6,051 bases of DNA from Candidatus Aminicenantota bacterium (GTDB taxonomy: Bacteria > Acidobacteriota > Aminicenantia > Aminicenantales > Aminicenantaceae), in NCBI GenBank assembly GCA_030627155.1, contig DAOUSP010000079.1:1-6051 (forward strand). Direction: 5' to 3'. The notes beneath the pieces are model-generated. The model worked only from the letters and a program-made list of their open reading frames with translations. It was not told the DNA's origin and did not search any database. Below are positions 1 to 5,557 of the stretch, one piece after another; position 1 is the first letter of the stretch, and every line of letters starts with the position of its first letter. The position numbers and the translations under genes are program-made.

Positions 1-213
1 CTGCTTCGTTACAGGACATTTGCGGTGGACGACCACAGCTGCATACCCTGTGCCTCGCATCTGCAGCAACCTCAACTCGTGAATAATCCAGGTTAACTAT
101 CACGGAAATAGAGATGCTGCCACCTTCAACTGTATGTATCTCAAATTACATGACAGGACTAAGGGATTAAGACCCGGGCATGGTGAAGCAACCTTTGAAT
201 CATGCTGTTCTCA
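1..213. other. Unassigned left-edge region, no supported gene
   Basis: No gene, tRNA or rRNA is recognisable here. The first 60 bases are about 57% G+C, against roughly 40% for the genes to the right, so this may be older, foreign or simply different sequence. All three + frames close early: frame 1 runs open to a TAA at 94-96, and frame 3 to a TAA at 84-86. One minus-strand frame is open from position 145 to the left edge, with a GTG at 103-101. Its translation contains a Cys-Ser-Cys-Gly-Arg-Pro-Pro stretch after a run of Val/Asp/Arg residues, faintly like the N-terminal zinc ribbon of ISL3-type transposases. The Cys spacing is one residue short, so I do not call it. Small inverted repeats include GTGG/CCAC (25-28/33-36), GCTGCA/TGCAGC (38-43/62-67) and GGCATGGT/ATCATGCT (177-184/199-206, two wobble pairs). 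Confidence 0.4.
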
Positions 214-233
214 GTTGACAATATGCCTGTCAT
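150..233. repeat. 8-bp inverted repeat enclosing a smaller hairpin
   Basis: ATGACAGG at 150-157 is the exact reverse complement of CCTGTCAT at 226-233. Between the arms lies a second potential hairpin, 177-184 with 199-206, which has a 14-base loop and two G-T wobbles. TGACA also recurs at 216-220, where it forms a TGACA-N7-TGTCA dyad with 228-232 that spans the -35 region of the putative tolQ promoter. The arms could be a regulator-binding site, an RNA structure from upstream read-through, or the end of a decayed mobile element. The sequence alone does not decide between these. Confidence 0.35.
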
Positions 234-243
234 ATGCTACTTT
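215..243 (+). promoter_or_regulatory. Putative tolQ promoter (TTGACA, extended -10)
   Basis: A perfect -35 hexamer TTGACA (215-220) is followed after 17 bases by TACTTT (238-243). That is a weak -10, but it is preceded directly by TGC (235-237), which fits the extended -10 TGn motif. Transcription would start near 250, downstream of the ATG at 234 and just ahead of the ATG at 264, which favours the shorter tolQ reading. The call rests on motif spacing only. The -10 matches consensus at three of six positions. Confidence 0.45.
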
Positions 244-263
244 TTTCAGGCGGTATATATGAT

Positions 264-926
264 ATGAGTGTTTTCAGCCTGATTGTAAAAGCGAGCTTCG
301 TTGTCCAACTGGTTCTTCTCATTTTAGCAGGCTTTTCTGTTTTTTCCTGGGCTATAATCTTCTTCAAGAGAAGCACGTTGAAATCCGCAAACGAGAACTC
401 TAAAAAGTTTCTTAAAGTGTTCAGGAAAAGCCGAAACCTTTCCGAAGTAAGCGAAGCCGCAAGGAAATACAAAGCAAGCCCTTTAGCTAGCCTTTTCCTC
501 TCTGGTTTCAAGGAATTATCTTATTTATCAAAATCCAATCCTAATCCTTCTCTAACAGATGCTAATTTCGAGGGCTTGAATCGAGCGCTAATTAAAGCTT
601 CAAACAGAGAAATTTCCAGGTTAGAAAGATTCATGAATTTTCTTGCCACCACAGGAAGCGTTACTCCTTTTATTGGCCTCTTTGGCACAGTCTGGGGCAT
701 TATGGACTCTTTTCATCAAATCGGAGTCATGAAATCAGCAAGCATCGTTACCGTAGCCCCAGGAATTGCCGAGGCACTTGTTGCTACAGCTGCAGGCCTT
801 TTTGCGGCTGTCCCTGCTGTTATTGCCTACAATTATTTCCTCCATAAGATAAAAGACCAAATTACAGAAATGGAGGATTTTTCCATTGAATTTTTAAGCA
901 TTACCGAAAGACTCTATGGCGTTTAA
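264..926 (+). CDS. tolQ: TolQ, proton-channel subunit of the Tol-Pal motor
   Basis: This is an inner-membrane protein of the MotA/TolQ/ExbB family. With TolR it uses the proton gradient to energise TolA. The protein has 220 residues. A first membrane segment lies at about 12-34 and ends in the family-typical SWAIIF. A cytoplasmic loop covers about 35-125. Two further membrane segments follow at about 126-150 and 162-192, carrying the signature VTPFIGLFGTVWGIMDSF and VAPGIAEALVATAAGLFAA. Thr134 and Thr175 sit where the channel-lining threonines lie in E. coli TolQ. I chose the ATG at 264 because its N-terminus aligns with known TolQ starts and the predicted transcript begins near 250. An in-frame ATG at 234 would add ten residues (230 in all, the E. 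coli length) but has no ribosome site. AGG at 248-250 is a distant, weak Shine-Dalgarno for 264. The last 11 bases overlap tolR. ExbB is the alternative name, but the tolB-pal neighbours decide for TolQ. Confidence 0.95.
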   Translation: MSVFSLIVKASFVVQLVLLILAGFSVFSWAIIFFKRSTLKSANENSKKFLKVFRKSRNLSEVSEAARKYKASPLASLFLSGFKELSYLSKSNPNPSLTDANFEGLNRALIKASNREISRLERFMNFLATTGSVTPFIGLFGTVWGIMDSFHQIGVMKSASIVTVAPGIAEALVATAAGLFAAVPAVIAYNYFLHKIKDQITEMEDFSIEFLSITERLYGV

Positions 927-1347
927 ATATCATTCTATATCAAGACGAGAGGTGGGAACATCTCTCTCTGAAATTAACGTTACTCCCCTGGTGGATGTAA
1001 TGCTTGTGCTTTTGATTATCTTCATGGTGACCGCTCCCATGATGCAGCCAGGAATCGGCGTAAACCTTCCCCAGGCAGAAACAGAGTCAGCTCCTGCAGA
1101 AGAAGGATTGACATTAACCGTCACCAATGACAGATACATCTATATGAATGATTCTGTCATCAACCAGTTTCTTTTAGAACAAAAGCTAAATGAATTTTTT
1201 CTTGGCCAAGAGAAAAGAGTTGTATTCATACGCGCAGACGAGAGCCTTCCCTATGGGTTCGTACTTCATATTCTGGACATAGTCAAAAAAGCAGGCGTAG
1301 AAACAGTAGGACTTGTCATAACGCCAATCGAAAACAAGAAAAAATAA
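916..1347 (+). CDS. tolR: TolR, ExbD-family motor subunit
   Basis: This 143-residue protein is the partner of TolQ in the inner-membrane proton channel. Residues 1-22 are cytoplasmic. A single membrane helix at about 24-42 begins NVTPLVDVMLVLLIIFMVTA. Asp27 in this helix corresponds to the essential proton-carrying Asp23 of E. coli TolR. The periplasmic ExbD/TolR domain runs from about 65 to 138 and is followed by a basic tail. Length and layout are normal for the family (about 140 residues). The start codon lies inside the end of tolQ in another frame, an 11-base overlap with no strong ribosome site of its own, so translation is probably coupled to tolQ. tolA follows after 6 bases. ExbD is the close paralogue and would look alike; the operon supports TolR. 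Confidence 0.95.
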   Translation: MAFKYHSISRREVGTSLSEINVTPLVDVMLVLLIIFMVTAPMMQPGIGVNLPQAETESAPAEEGLTLTVTNDRYIYMNDSVINQFLLEQKLNEFFLGQEKRVVFIRADESLPYGFVLHILDIVKKAGVETVGLVITPIENKKK

Positions 1348-1353
1348 AGAAAT

Positions 1354-2178
1354 ATGACATCGCTAAACAGTGATTACTTTGGTCTTAAAAGAGCCATAAT
1401 ACTCTCTATCGCAGCACATATCTGCCTTATCATTCTCGTAATCATCTCACCTCAGTTTCCCAAGCCATCTCAAAAGAAGATGATTCACTATGTCAATGTG
1501 ATTTCATCCCCTGGCGGGGGAGGAGGCATTTCAGGAGGAGGTAGCACCTCTGGAGGAGGCGGAGGAGAAGAAAAAATTGCTGAGACAGCGGTCCCTTCCA
1601 GAGAGAAACTGAATGATTTGACAACCCCTCAAAAATTCCAACAAGCATCTACCTCATCCTTAAGGCACCCGGTTGAAAAGCCAAAAAAGGAAAAAAAACT
1701 TCCTGAAAACAAAAAATCTGTCATCCAAAAACCGCTGTCCCAGGCACAAAAAAGCTCCCAAAGCCAAACTCCCGCTTCTGGATCTGGAGAAGGAACGGGT
1801 TCTGGGTCAGGTTTAAGGATTGGCATAGGGAGTGGCTCTGGAAGCGGCGGCTTTGGCTCTGCTTATTCCTCCCAGATTGGCCTCTCCAATTTCCCTTTCA
1901 CATATTACCTCCAAGTGATTGCAGATAAAATCTCAAGCAACTGGTTTAAATCCCAATTGAGCTCACAAGTAACAGCGGGTCTACATACAACTGTTTACTT
2001 TAAAATCTACAGTTCAGGCCAGATCTCAGACATAAAAATCGAAGAGTCAAGCGGGATGAGGGCTCTTGACCTGTCCGCCCTTCGTGCGATACACTCTTCA
2101 GTTCCTTTTCCTCCTCTTCCAAAAGAATATGAGGAAGAATATTTAGGAATCCATTTGATATTTGAGCATTCTAAATGA
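1354..2178 (+). CDS. tolA: TolA/TonB-family transducer with Gly/Ser-rich stalk
   Basis: This 274-residue protein links the TolQR motor to TolB and Pal across the periplasm. A short basic N-terminus leads into one membrane helix (about 13-32) containing Ser18 and His22. These have the same spacing and numbering as the Ser-His pair through which E. coli TolA couples to TolQR. Residues 33-180 are low-complexity: glycine-rich at 54-71, a Lys/Pro/Gln/Ser segment at 105-140, then Gly/Ser repeats at 142-169. The TonB/TolA C-terminal domain spans about 182-272, with YYLQVIADKISSNWF, then a strand VYFKIYSSGQISDIKI, and the family motif SSGMRALDLSALRAI followed by PFPPLP. The long Ala/Lys helix of enterobacterial TolA is absent, and so are its two domain cysteines. 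By sequence it could equally be annotated TonB; its place between tolR and tolB makes the Tol role likelier. It overlaps tolB by four bases (ATGA). Confidence 0.88.
   Translation: MTSLNSDYFGLKRAIILSIAAHICLIILVIISPQFPKPSQKKMIHYVNVISSPGGGGGISGGGSTSGGGGGEEKIAETAVPSREKLNDLTTPQKFQQASTSSLRHPVEKPKKEKKLPENKKSVIQKPLSQAQKSSQSQTPASGSGEGTGSGSGLRIGIGSGSGSGGFGSAYSSQIGLSNFPFTYYLQVIADKISSNWFKSQLSSQVTAGLHTTVYFKIYSSGQISDIKIEESSGMRALDLSALRAIHSSVPFPPLPKEYEEEYLGIHLIFEHSK
1512..1569 (+). repeat. Glycine-codon low-complexity tract in tolA
   Basis: A purine-rich run of mostly GGC/GGG/GGA codons encodes residues 54-71 of TolA, a tract of glycines with a few serines and a threonine. A second Gly/Ser tract lies at about 1777-1860 (residues 142-169). 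Both are part of the reading frame. Such runs are prone to slippage, so length may vary between close strains; that is inference. Confidence 0.6.
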
Positions 2179-3464
2179 TAAAAAAATTATTTTTCTTATT
2201 GTGCGGGTTTTTTTTACTTGCAGGCATAGACCTTTACTCCCAACAAGAGGTGGTTCTTAGCATCAAGGAAGGGATGCCAGCTATCCCTATAGCCATCCCT
2301 CCTTTTATTGTTCATGAGAATAATGGCGAAACCAATACAGCTGCAGAAGCTCTCCATAAAATCATCACTGATGATTTAAAATACAGCAGGGTTTTTGCAC
2401 TTCTTCCAAAGAGTTACTACAGCTACATTAGGCCTCTTAATCCGAAAAAAATATTTTTCAAGGACTGGGAATCGATTCAGGCAAAAATTTTGTTCGTCGG
2501 GGAAATCTCAAATGACCAAGGAGAGAATATTCTCTTTGAGGGAAAACTGTATGACGTGAAAGCCGGTCGCTTCATTTTTGGGAAAAGATACCAAGCGGAA
2601 AAGAGTCTTTTGCGGTTGGTGGCCCATAAAATGTCAGACGAAATCATGAAAATTTTTGGCGAGCCCTCTATCTTCACTTCTAAAATTGTTTTTGTTTCCA
2701 ATAGAGATGGCAATGATGAACTTTATATGATGGACTACGACAGTCACAATCAAACACGCCTGACATTCAATAATGTGAAAGATTACATGCCGGCTTGGTC
2801 TGCGGACAGGAAAAAAATTGCATACACATCATACCGTAAATACAAAGCCAGTTTGTATATCTTAAACCCTTATGAAGGAAAACTCATTGAAGTGCAGGAT
2901 ATAGGGACTAATTTCGCTCCCGCCTTCTCACCTGATGGCAAGAAATTAGCATTTTGCTCCACTATTGAAGAAGGTAATTCTGAGATTTATATTGCCACGA
3001 GTGAGGGAAAAAACATAAAACGATTGACTTTTAATAAAGCCATCGATACTGCTCCAACCTGGTCACCTACAGGCCGCGAAATCGCTTTTACCTCAGACCG
3101 AGGAGGAACTCCACAAATTTACATCATGGATGCTGAGGGTTCCAACGTCCGGAGAGTCAGCTTCGGAGGAAGCTATCATGATGCCCCTTCCTGGGCCCCA
3201 ACAGGAGATCGAATTGCATACATATCCCGGGTAAATCAAATATTTGATATTTATGTCCTGAATCTCCATACAAACCGGATTATCAAGCTCACAGAGAGCA
3301 ATGCCCGAAACGAATCCCCTTGCTGGTCTCCAGATGGCAGGCATATCATTTTCTCTTCAAACCTCACAGGGACAGTTCAACTTTATTCAATCGATTACGA
3401 CGGCACAAACATGCGGCGCCTGACAACCAAGGGAGAGAATAAATTGCCAGATTGGTCACGTTAA
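2175..3464 (+). CDS. tolB: TolB, periplasmic beta-propeller of the Tol-Pal system
   Basis: TolB is a secreted periplasmic protein that binds Pal and TolA. The 429-residue length matches E. coli TolB (430). The start has Lys3-Lys4, a hydrophobic core at 5-18 and probable cleavage near Ser22, giving a mature N-terminus of Gln-Gln-Glu-Val. An N-terminal domain (about 25-165) precedes a six-bladed WD40-like propeller (about 168-429). The propeller shows the TolB/PD40 repeat, a Ser-x-Arg-Asp-Gly-like turn, then x-Leu/Ile-Tyr, Arg-Leu-Thr-Phe and Pro-x-Trp-Ser-Pro-Asp-Gly. The Trp-Ser type motifs fall at 208, 251 (Phe), 296, 340, 384 and 427, about 44 residues apart. The last strand closes the propeller at the C-terminus. 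Initiation overlaps the tolA stop codon, so translation is probably coupled. A 129-base gap to pal follows. PD40 proteins of other kinds exist, but the N-terminal domain and position make TolB firm. Confidence 0.96.
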   Translation: MIKKLFFLLCGFFLLAGIDLYSQQEVVLSIKEGMPAIPIAIPPFIVHENNGETNTAAEALHKIITDDLKYSRVFALLPKSYYSYIRPLNPKKIFFKDWESIQAKILFVGEISNDQGENILFEGKLYDVKAGRFIFGKRYQAEKSLLRLVAHKMSDEIMKIFGEPSIFTSKIVFVSNRDGNDELYMMDYDSHNQTRLTFNNVKDYMPAWSADRKKIAYTSYRKYKASLYILNPYEGKLIEVQDIGTNFAPAFSPDGKKLAFCSTIEEGNSEIYIATSEGKNIKRLTFNKAIDTAPTWSPTGREIAFTSDRGGTPQIYIMDAEGSNVRRVSFGGSYHDAPSWAPTGDRIAYISRVNQIFDIYVLNLHTNRIIKLTESNARNESPCWSPDGRHIIFSSNLTGTVQLYSIDYDGTNMRRLTTKGENKLPDWSR

Positions 3465-3469
3465 AAGCC

Positions 3470-3528
3470 CTTTTCTCTGTGCAAAAAAAGATTTATCTTT
3501 TTTTGATTATTAAGTTGACAGAGAGAGG
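3470..3528 (+). other. Long imperfect stem-loop after tolB
   Basis: An outer stem pairs 3470-3480 with 3518-3528 (11 pairs, two of them G-T). Nested inside is a 10-pair stem, 3482-3491 with 3496-3505, closed by a 4-base loop, made of an A-run against a T-run plus two G-C pairs. No T-run follows the outer stem, so it is not a textbook intrinsic terminator. The inner A/T hairpin could cause weak termination or pausing. As the end of the tolQRAB message it could also be a processing or stability element. The descending outer arm contains part of the -35 box of the pal promoter. Confidence 0.5.
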
Positions 3529-3543
3529 TAATAGTTATATAAA
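3515..3543 (+). promoter_or_regulatory. Near-consensus promoter for pal-cpoB-ssb
   Basis: TTGACA (3515-3520), a 17-base spacer and TATAAA (3538-3543) match the housekeeping sigma factor consensus at 11 of 12 positions with ideal spacing. Transcription should start near 3550, leaving an untranslated leader of about 44 bases that ends in a strong ribosome site. This would give pal, cpoB and ssb a transcript independent of tolQRAB. Confidence 0.75.
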
Positions 3544-3582
3544 ATTGGAACACTGAAGATTTATGGGAAAACGATTGTAAAA

Positions 3583-3590
3583 AAGGAGGT
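3583..3590 (+). promoter_or_regulatory. Perfect Shine-Dalgarno of pal
   Basis: AAGGAGGT lies three bases before the ATG of pal and is fully complementary to the usual 16S rRNA 3' end. No other gene in the window has a site this strong. This fits high expression of an abundant lipoprotein and fixes the pal start. Confidence 0.8.
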
Positions 3591-3593
3591 CCA

Positions 3594-4145
3594 ATGAAAA
3601 AATCTCTTATATTATCTTTAGCATTCATCCTTGTTTTTGCGTTTTTCATTTCTTGCCGCAAAAAAGTTGAAGAAGTTCCACCGCCACCCCCTCAGGTAGA
3701 GGAACAGCCGAAAGTCGAGAAAGTTGTAGAGCCACCTGTCGTTAAGGAACCTGAACTTAGTGAAGAAGAAATTTTCATGCGCAAGTCTCTGGAAGAAATC
3801 AACCTCGAGAAACCCCTTGAAATGATTCATTTTGACTTCGACAAATACTTTATCCGCGATGATGCGAAACCCACTCTTGTCACCAATGCTGCTTGGCTAA
3901 AAAAATGGGAAAGTGTTAATGTTCTTATCGAAGGGCACTGCGACGAAAGAGGAACCGAAGAATACAACCTCTCTCTTGGGGAAAAAAGAGCAAAAAGCAC
4001 ACTTGACTATCTTGTATCTCTTGGAATTTCTCCAGACCGTATGAAAATTATTTCCTATGGGAAAAGCCAACCCTTGGATATCGGGCACAATGAAATTGCA
4101 TGGCAGAAGAACAGACGAGCACAATTCACGATTATCAAAAAATAA
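3594..4145 (+). CDS. pal: Pal, peptidoglycan-associated outer-membrane lipoprotein
   Basis: Pal is an outer-membrane lipoprotein that binds peptidoglycan and is the endpoint of the Tol machine. The 183-residue precursor has a Lys-Lys start, a hydrophobic core at 4-19 and a lipobox FISC, with Cys21 as the expected lipidated residue. Arg follows at +2, not the Asp that retains lipoproteins in the inner membrane in enterobacteria. Residues 22-70 form a Pro/Glu/Val-rich tether with a run of prolines at 29-33. The OmpA-like domain spans about 74-182 and contains HFDFDKYFI, GHCDERGT (114-121) and NLSLGEKRA (125-133). Asp117 and Arg132 are 15 residues apart, like the diaminopimelate-contacting Asp71/Arg86 pair of E. 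coli Pal. The NRRAQF motif lies near the end. It has its own predicted promoter and a perfect ribosome site; cpoB starts 10 bases downstream. Confidence 0.96.
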   Translation: MKKSLILSLAFILVFAFFISCRKKVEEVPPPPPQVEEQPKVEKVVEPPVVKEPELSEEEIFMRKSLEEINLEKPLEMIHFDFDKYFIRDDAKPTLVTNAAWLKKWESVNVLIEGHCDERGTEEYNLSLGEKRAKSTLDYLVSLGISPDRMKIISYGKSQPLDIGHNEIAWQKNRRAQFTIIKK

Positions 4146-4155
4146 TTAATCTTTA

Positions 4156-5016
4156 ATGAGTAAAAAATTTTCTTGCGGGATATTTCTCCTGCTCATCTTC
4201 CCTTGTATCCTTCTAAGTTTAGATAAAAGCAAAAAGGCTTACGAACTCATTTACAAAGATGTCCAGCTTCTAAAGCAACAAATCCTGCAACTTGATAAGA
4301 AAATCGACAGAAATAGTGAAGAAATCCAACAACTTAAACAAGACATCAAAGAATTGCTTATTCTTAGCAGGCAGTTTCAATCCGATCAAGCAAGCATCAA
4401 GGAAGACCAAAAGAAAATCCCTACCCAATATCAAATCCTCCTTGAAAAATTAGAAACATTGAACCAGAATTTGATGAAAATATCTGAAGAACTTTTAGAA
4501 TTAAAAAAAACACCTCTTCCGTCCTTAGAGAAATCAGAACAGGAGGAAACGATTCCTCAAGAAAAGCAGCCAGAAGAAGAAACTGCCAAGGCACAGGCGG
4601 AAAGTCAAGAGCCTTCTCCTCTTCCTCCCGGCCTTTCTCCTCAAGAAATCTATAACATGGCCAGATCAGATTACCTTAAAGGAAATTTCTCCTTAGCTAT
4701 TGAAGGATTCAAGATTTACAAGGACAACTTTCCCGAAAGCCCTCTTGCAGATAATGCACTTTACTGGATTGGCGAATGCTATTTCAGCCAAAAAAAATCC
4801 CAGGAGGCAATTGAACAATTTAACGACTTAATTCTTAACTATCCTTATGGCGACAAGATAGCAGCTGCATACCTAAAAAAAGGAATAAGTCTTATGGAAT
4901 TAGATAAAAAGGAAGAAGCTCTCTCTGTTTTCAAACTTCTAATCAGTAAATATCCCCTTGAAGAAGAGACAAAAATCGCTCAAGAAAAAATAAAGGAATT
5001 AACAGGTGAAAAATGA
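4156..5016 (+). CDS. cpoB: CpoB/YbgF-type periplasmic coiled-coil TPR protein
   Basis: In characterised bacteria, CpoB (YbgF) is periplasmic, binds TolA and coordinates outer-membrane constriction with PBP1B-driven wall synthesis. The 286-residue protein has a hydrophobic signal-like segment at about 5-22, with no proper lipobox (Pro precedes Cys17). A long Lys/Glu/Gln/Leu coiled coil runs over about 25-118. An acidic Pro/Glu/Gln linker occupies about 119-160. Three tetratricopeptide repeats follow at about 161-194, 198-231 and 235-268, with the typical spacing of Ala, Tyr and Pro. A final short helix closes the protein. This order, coiled coil then TPRs, and the position just after pal are diagnostic of the family. 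The coiled coil is longer than in E. coli. No clear ribosome site precedes the ATG. The stop overlaps the ssb start by four bases. BamD-like TPR proteins are a weaker alternative. Confidence 0.9.
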   Translation: MSKKFSCGIFLLLIFPCILLSLDKSKKAYELIYKDVQLLKQQILQLDKKIDRNSEEIQQLKQDIKELLILSRQFQSDQASIKEDQKKIPTQYQILLEKLETLNQNLMKISEELLELKKTPLPSLEKSEQEETIPQEKQPEEETAKAQAESQEPSPLPPGLSPQEIYNMARSDYLKGNFSLAIEGFKIYKDNFPESPLADNALYWIGECYFSQKKSQEAIEQFNDLILNYPYGDKIAAAYLKKGISLMELDKKEEALSVFKLLISKYPLEEETKIAQEKIKELTGEK

Positions 5017-5471
5017 GAGACATTAACAGCCTCAACAAAGTTCTTCTCATCGGACGGCTTGGGGGTAAGCCAGAGCTTCGATACCTTCCTCAAACAGAAA
5101 GAGCTGTGGCAAGATTTACAATCGCTACTAATGAGAAGTATTTCAATCCCAGCACGAACGAAAGCAACATCCGCACAGAATGGCATAGAGTTGTCGCATG
5201 GGGTAAACTGGCTGAGTTTTGTGAGAATTACCTGACCCAGGGAAAACAAATCTATTTGGAAGGAAAATTACGCACACGCTCCTGGCAAGATAAGGAGGGA
5301 AACAAACGCTACACTACAGAAATCGAGGCCCAAAACATTGTCTTTCTTGGCAAGAGGGAAGACCAAGGTAAGGAAGACTTTTACCAAGAGCCAGAAGCCG
5401 CTGAAAATACTTCTGATGCAAACTCCTCCGTAGATATAGAAAAGGAAGAAGATGAGGATATCCCCTTTTAA
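5013..5471 (+). CDS. ssb: Single-stranded DNA-binding protein, SSB
   Basis: SSB is a cytoplasmic protein that coats single-stranded DNA in replication, repair and recombination. The 152-residue protein has an OB fold over about 6-113, including NKVLLIGRLGGKPELRY, TEWHRVVAWGKLAE and SWQDKEGNKRYTTEIEA. Trp57 and Trp91 correspond to the DNA-stacking Trp54 and Trp88 of E. coli SSB. A short linker (about 114-143) leads to the acidic tip EDEDIPF, the conserved docking tail for partner proteins. The protein is complete and shorter than E. coli SSB (178) because the linker is short. AGGTGA at 5004-5009 is a good ribosome site, and the ATG overlaps the cpoB stop (ATGA). An ssb gene translationally coupled to a Tol-Pal cluster is unusual; ssb more often sits beside rpsF/rpsR or uvrA. 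Confidence 0.96.
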   Translation: MRDINSLNKVLLIGRLGGKPELRYLPQTERAVARFTIATNEKYFNPSTNESNIRTEWHRVVAWGKLAEFCENYLTQGKQIYLEGKLRTRSWQDKEGNKRYTTEIEAQNIVFLGKREDQGKEDFYQEPEAAENTSDANSSVDIEKEEDEDIPF

Positions 5472-5557
5472 TTTCGGTTGGTTGAATTAAATATAATTTG
5501 GATTCATAAGGAAGTTTTTTAAATCTAAAATAACTCTTCTCAAATACACATAAAAAA
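5472..5557 (+). promoter_or_regulatory. Short AT-rich gap with a possible -10 box
   Basis: This 86-base gap between ssb and the cupin gene contains TATAAT at 5492-5497, a perfect -10 hexamer, but no convincing -35 at 15-18 bases upstream. AAGGAAG at 5508-5514 resembles a ribosome site but lies more than 40 bases from the cupin ATG and is followed by stop codons. I see no terminator hairpin. The cupin could be transcribed from here or by read-through from ssb. Confidence 0.3.

Noticed and set aside
171..210. tRNA-like or riboswitch-like look of the stretch with CCCGGG and TTTGAATC
   Set aside because: No acceptor, anticodon or T-arm helices can be arranged, and no known riboswitch core is visible; only a small hairpin with wobbles forms.
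230..511. Minus-strand 93-residue frame opposite tolQ
   Set aside because: It lies wholly opposite the well-supported tolQ gene, has no recognisable domain, and its composition follows from the tolQ codons.
1629..1826. Minus-strand Pro/Phe/Trp-rich frame opposite the TolA stalk
   Set aside because: It is the mirror of the low-complexity Lys/Ser/Gly codons of tolA, without a ribosome site or domain.
1512..1860. Repeats in tolA as a CRISPR array or tandem DNA repeat element
   Set aside because: The repeats are irregular glycine and serine codons within an intact reading frame, with no fixed unit or spacers.
264..2178. ExbB-ExbD-TonB iron-uptake operon
   Set aside because: The three genes are followed directly by tolB, pal and cpoB, which identifies the Tol-Pal system; the TonB-type C-terminal domain is shared by both families.
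3482..3505. Intrinsic terminator of tolB
   Set aside because: The T-run is inside the stem rather than after it, the stem has only two G-C pairs, and no U-tract follows; it is recorded only as a stem-loop.
4156..4224. CpoB as a lipoprotein through Cys17
   Set aside because: Pro directly before the Cys and no small residue at -1 make this an unlikely lipobox.
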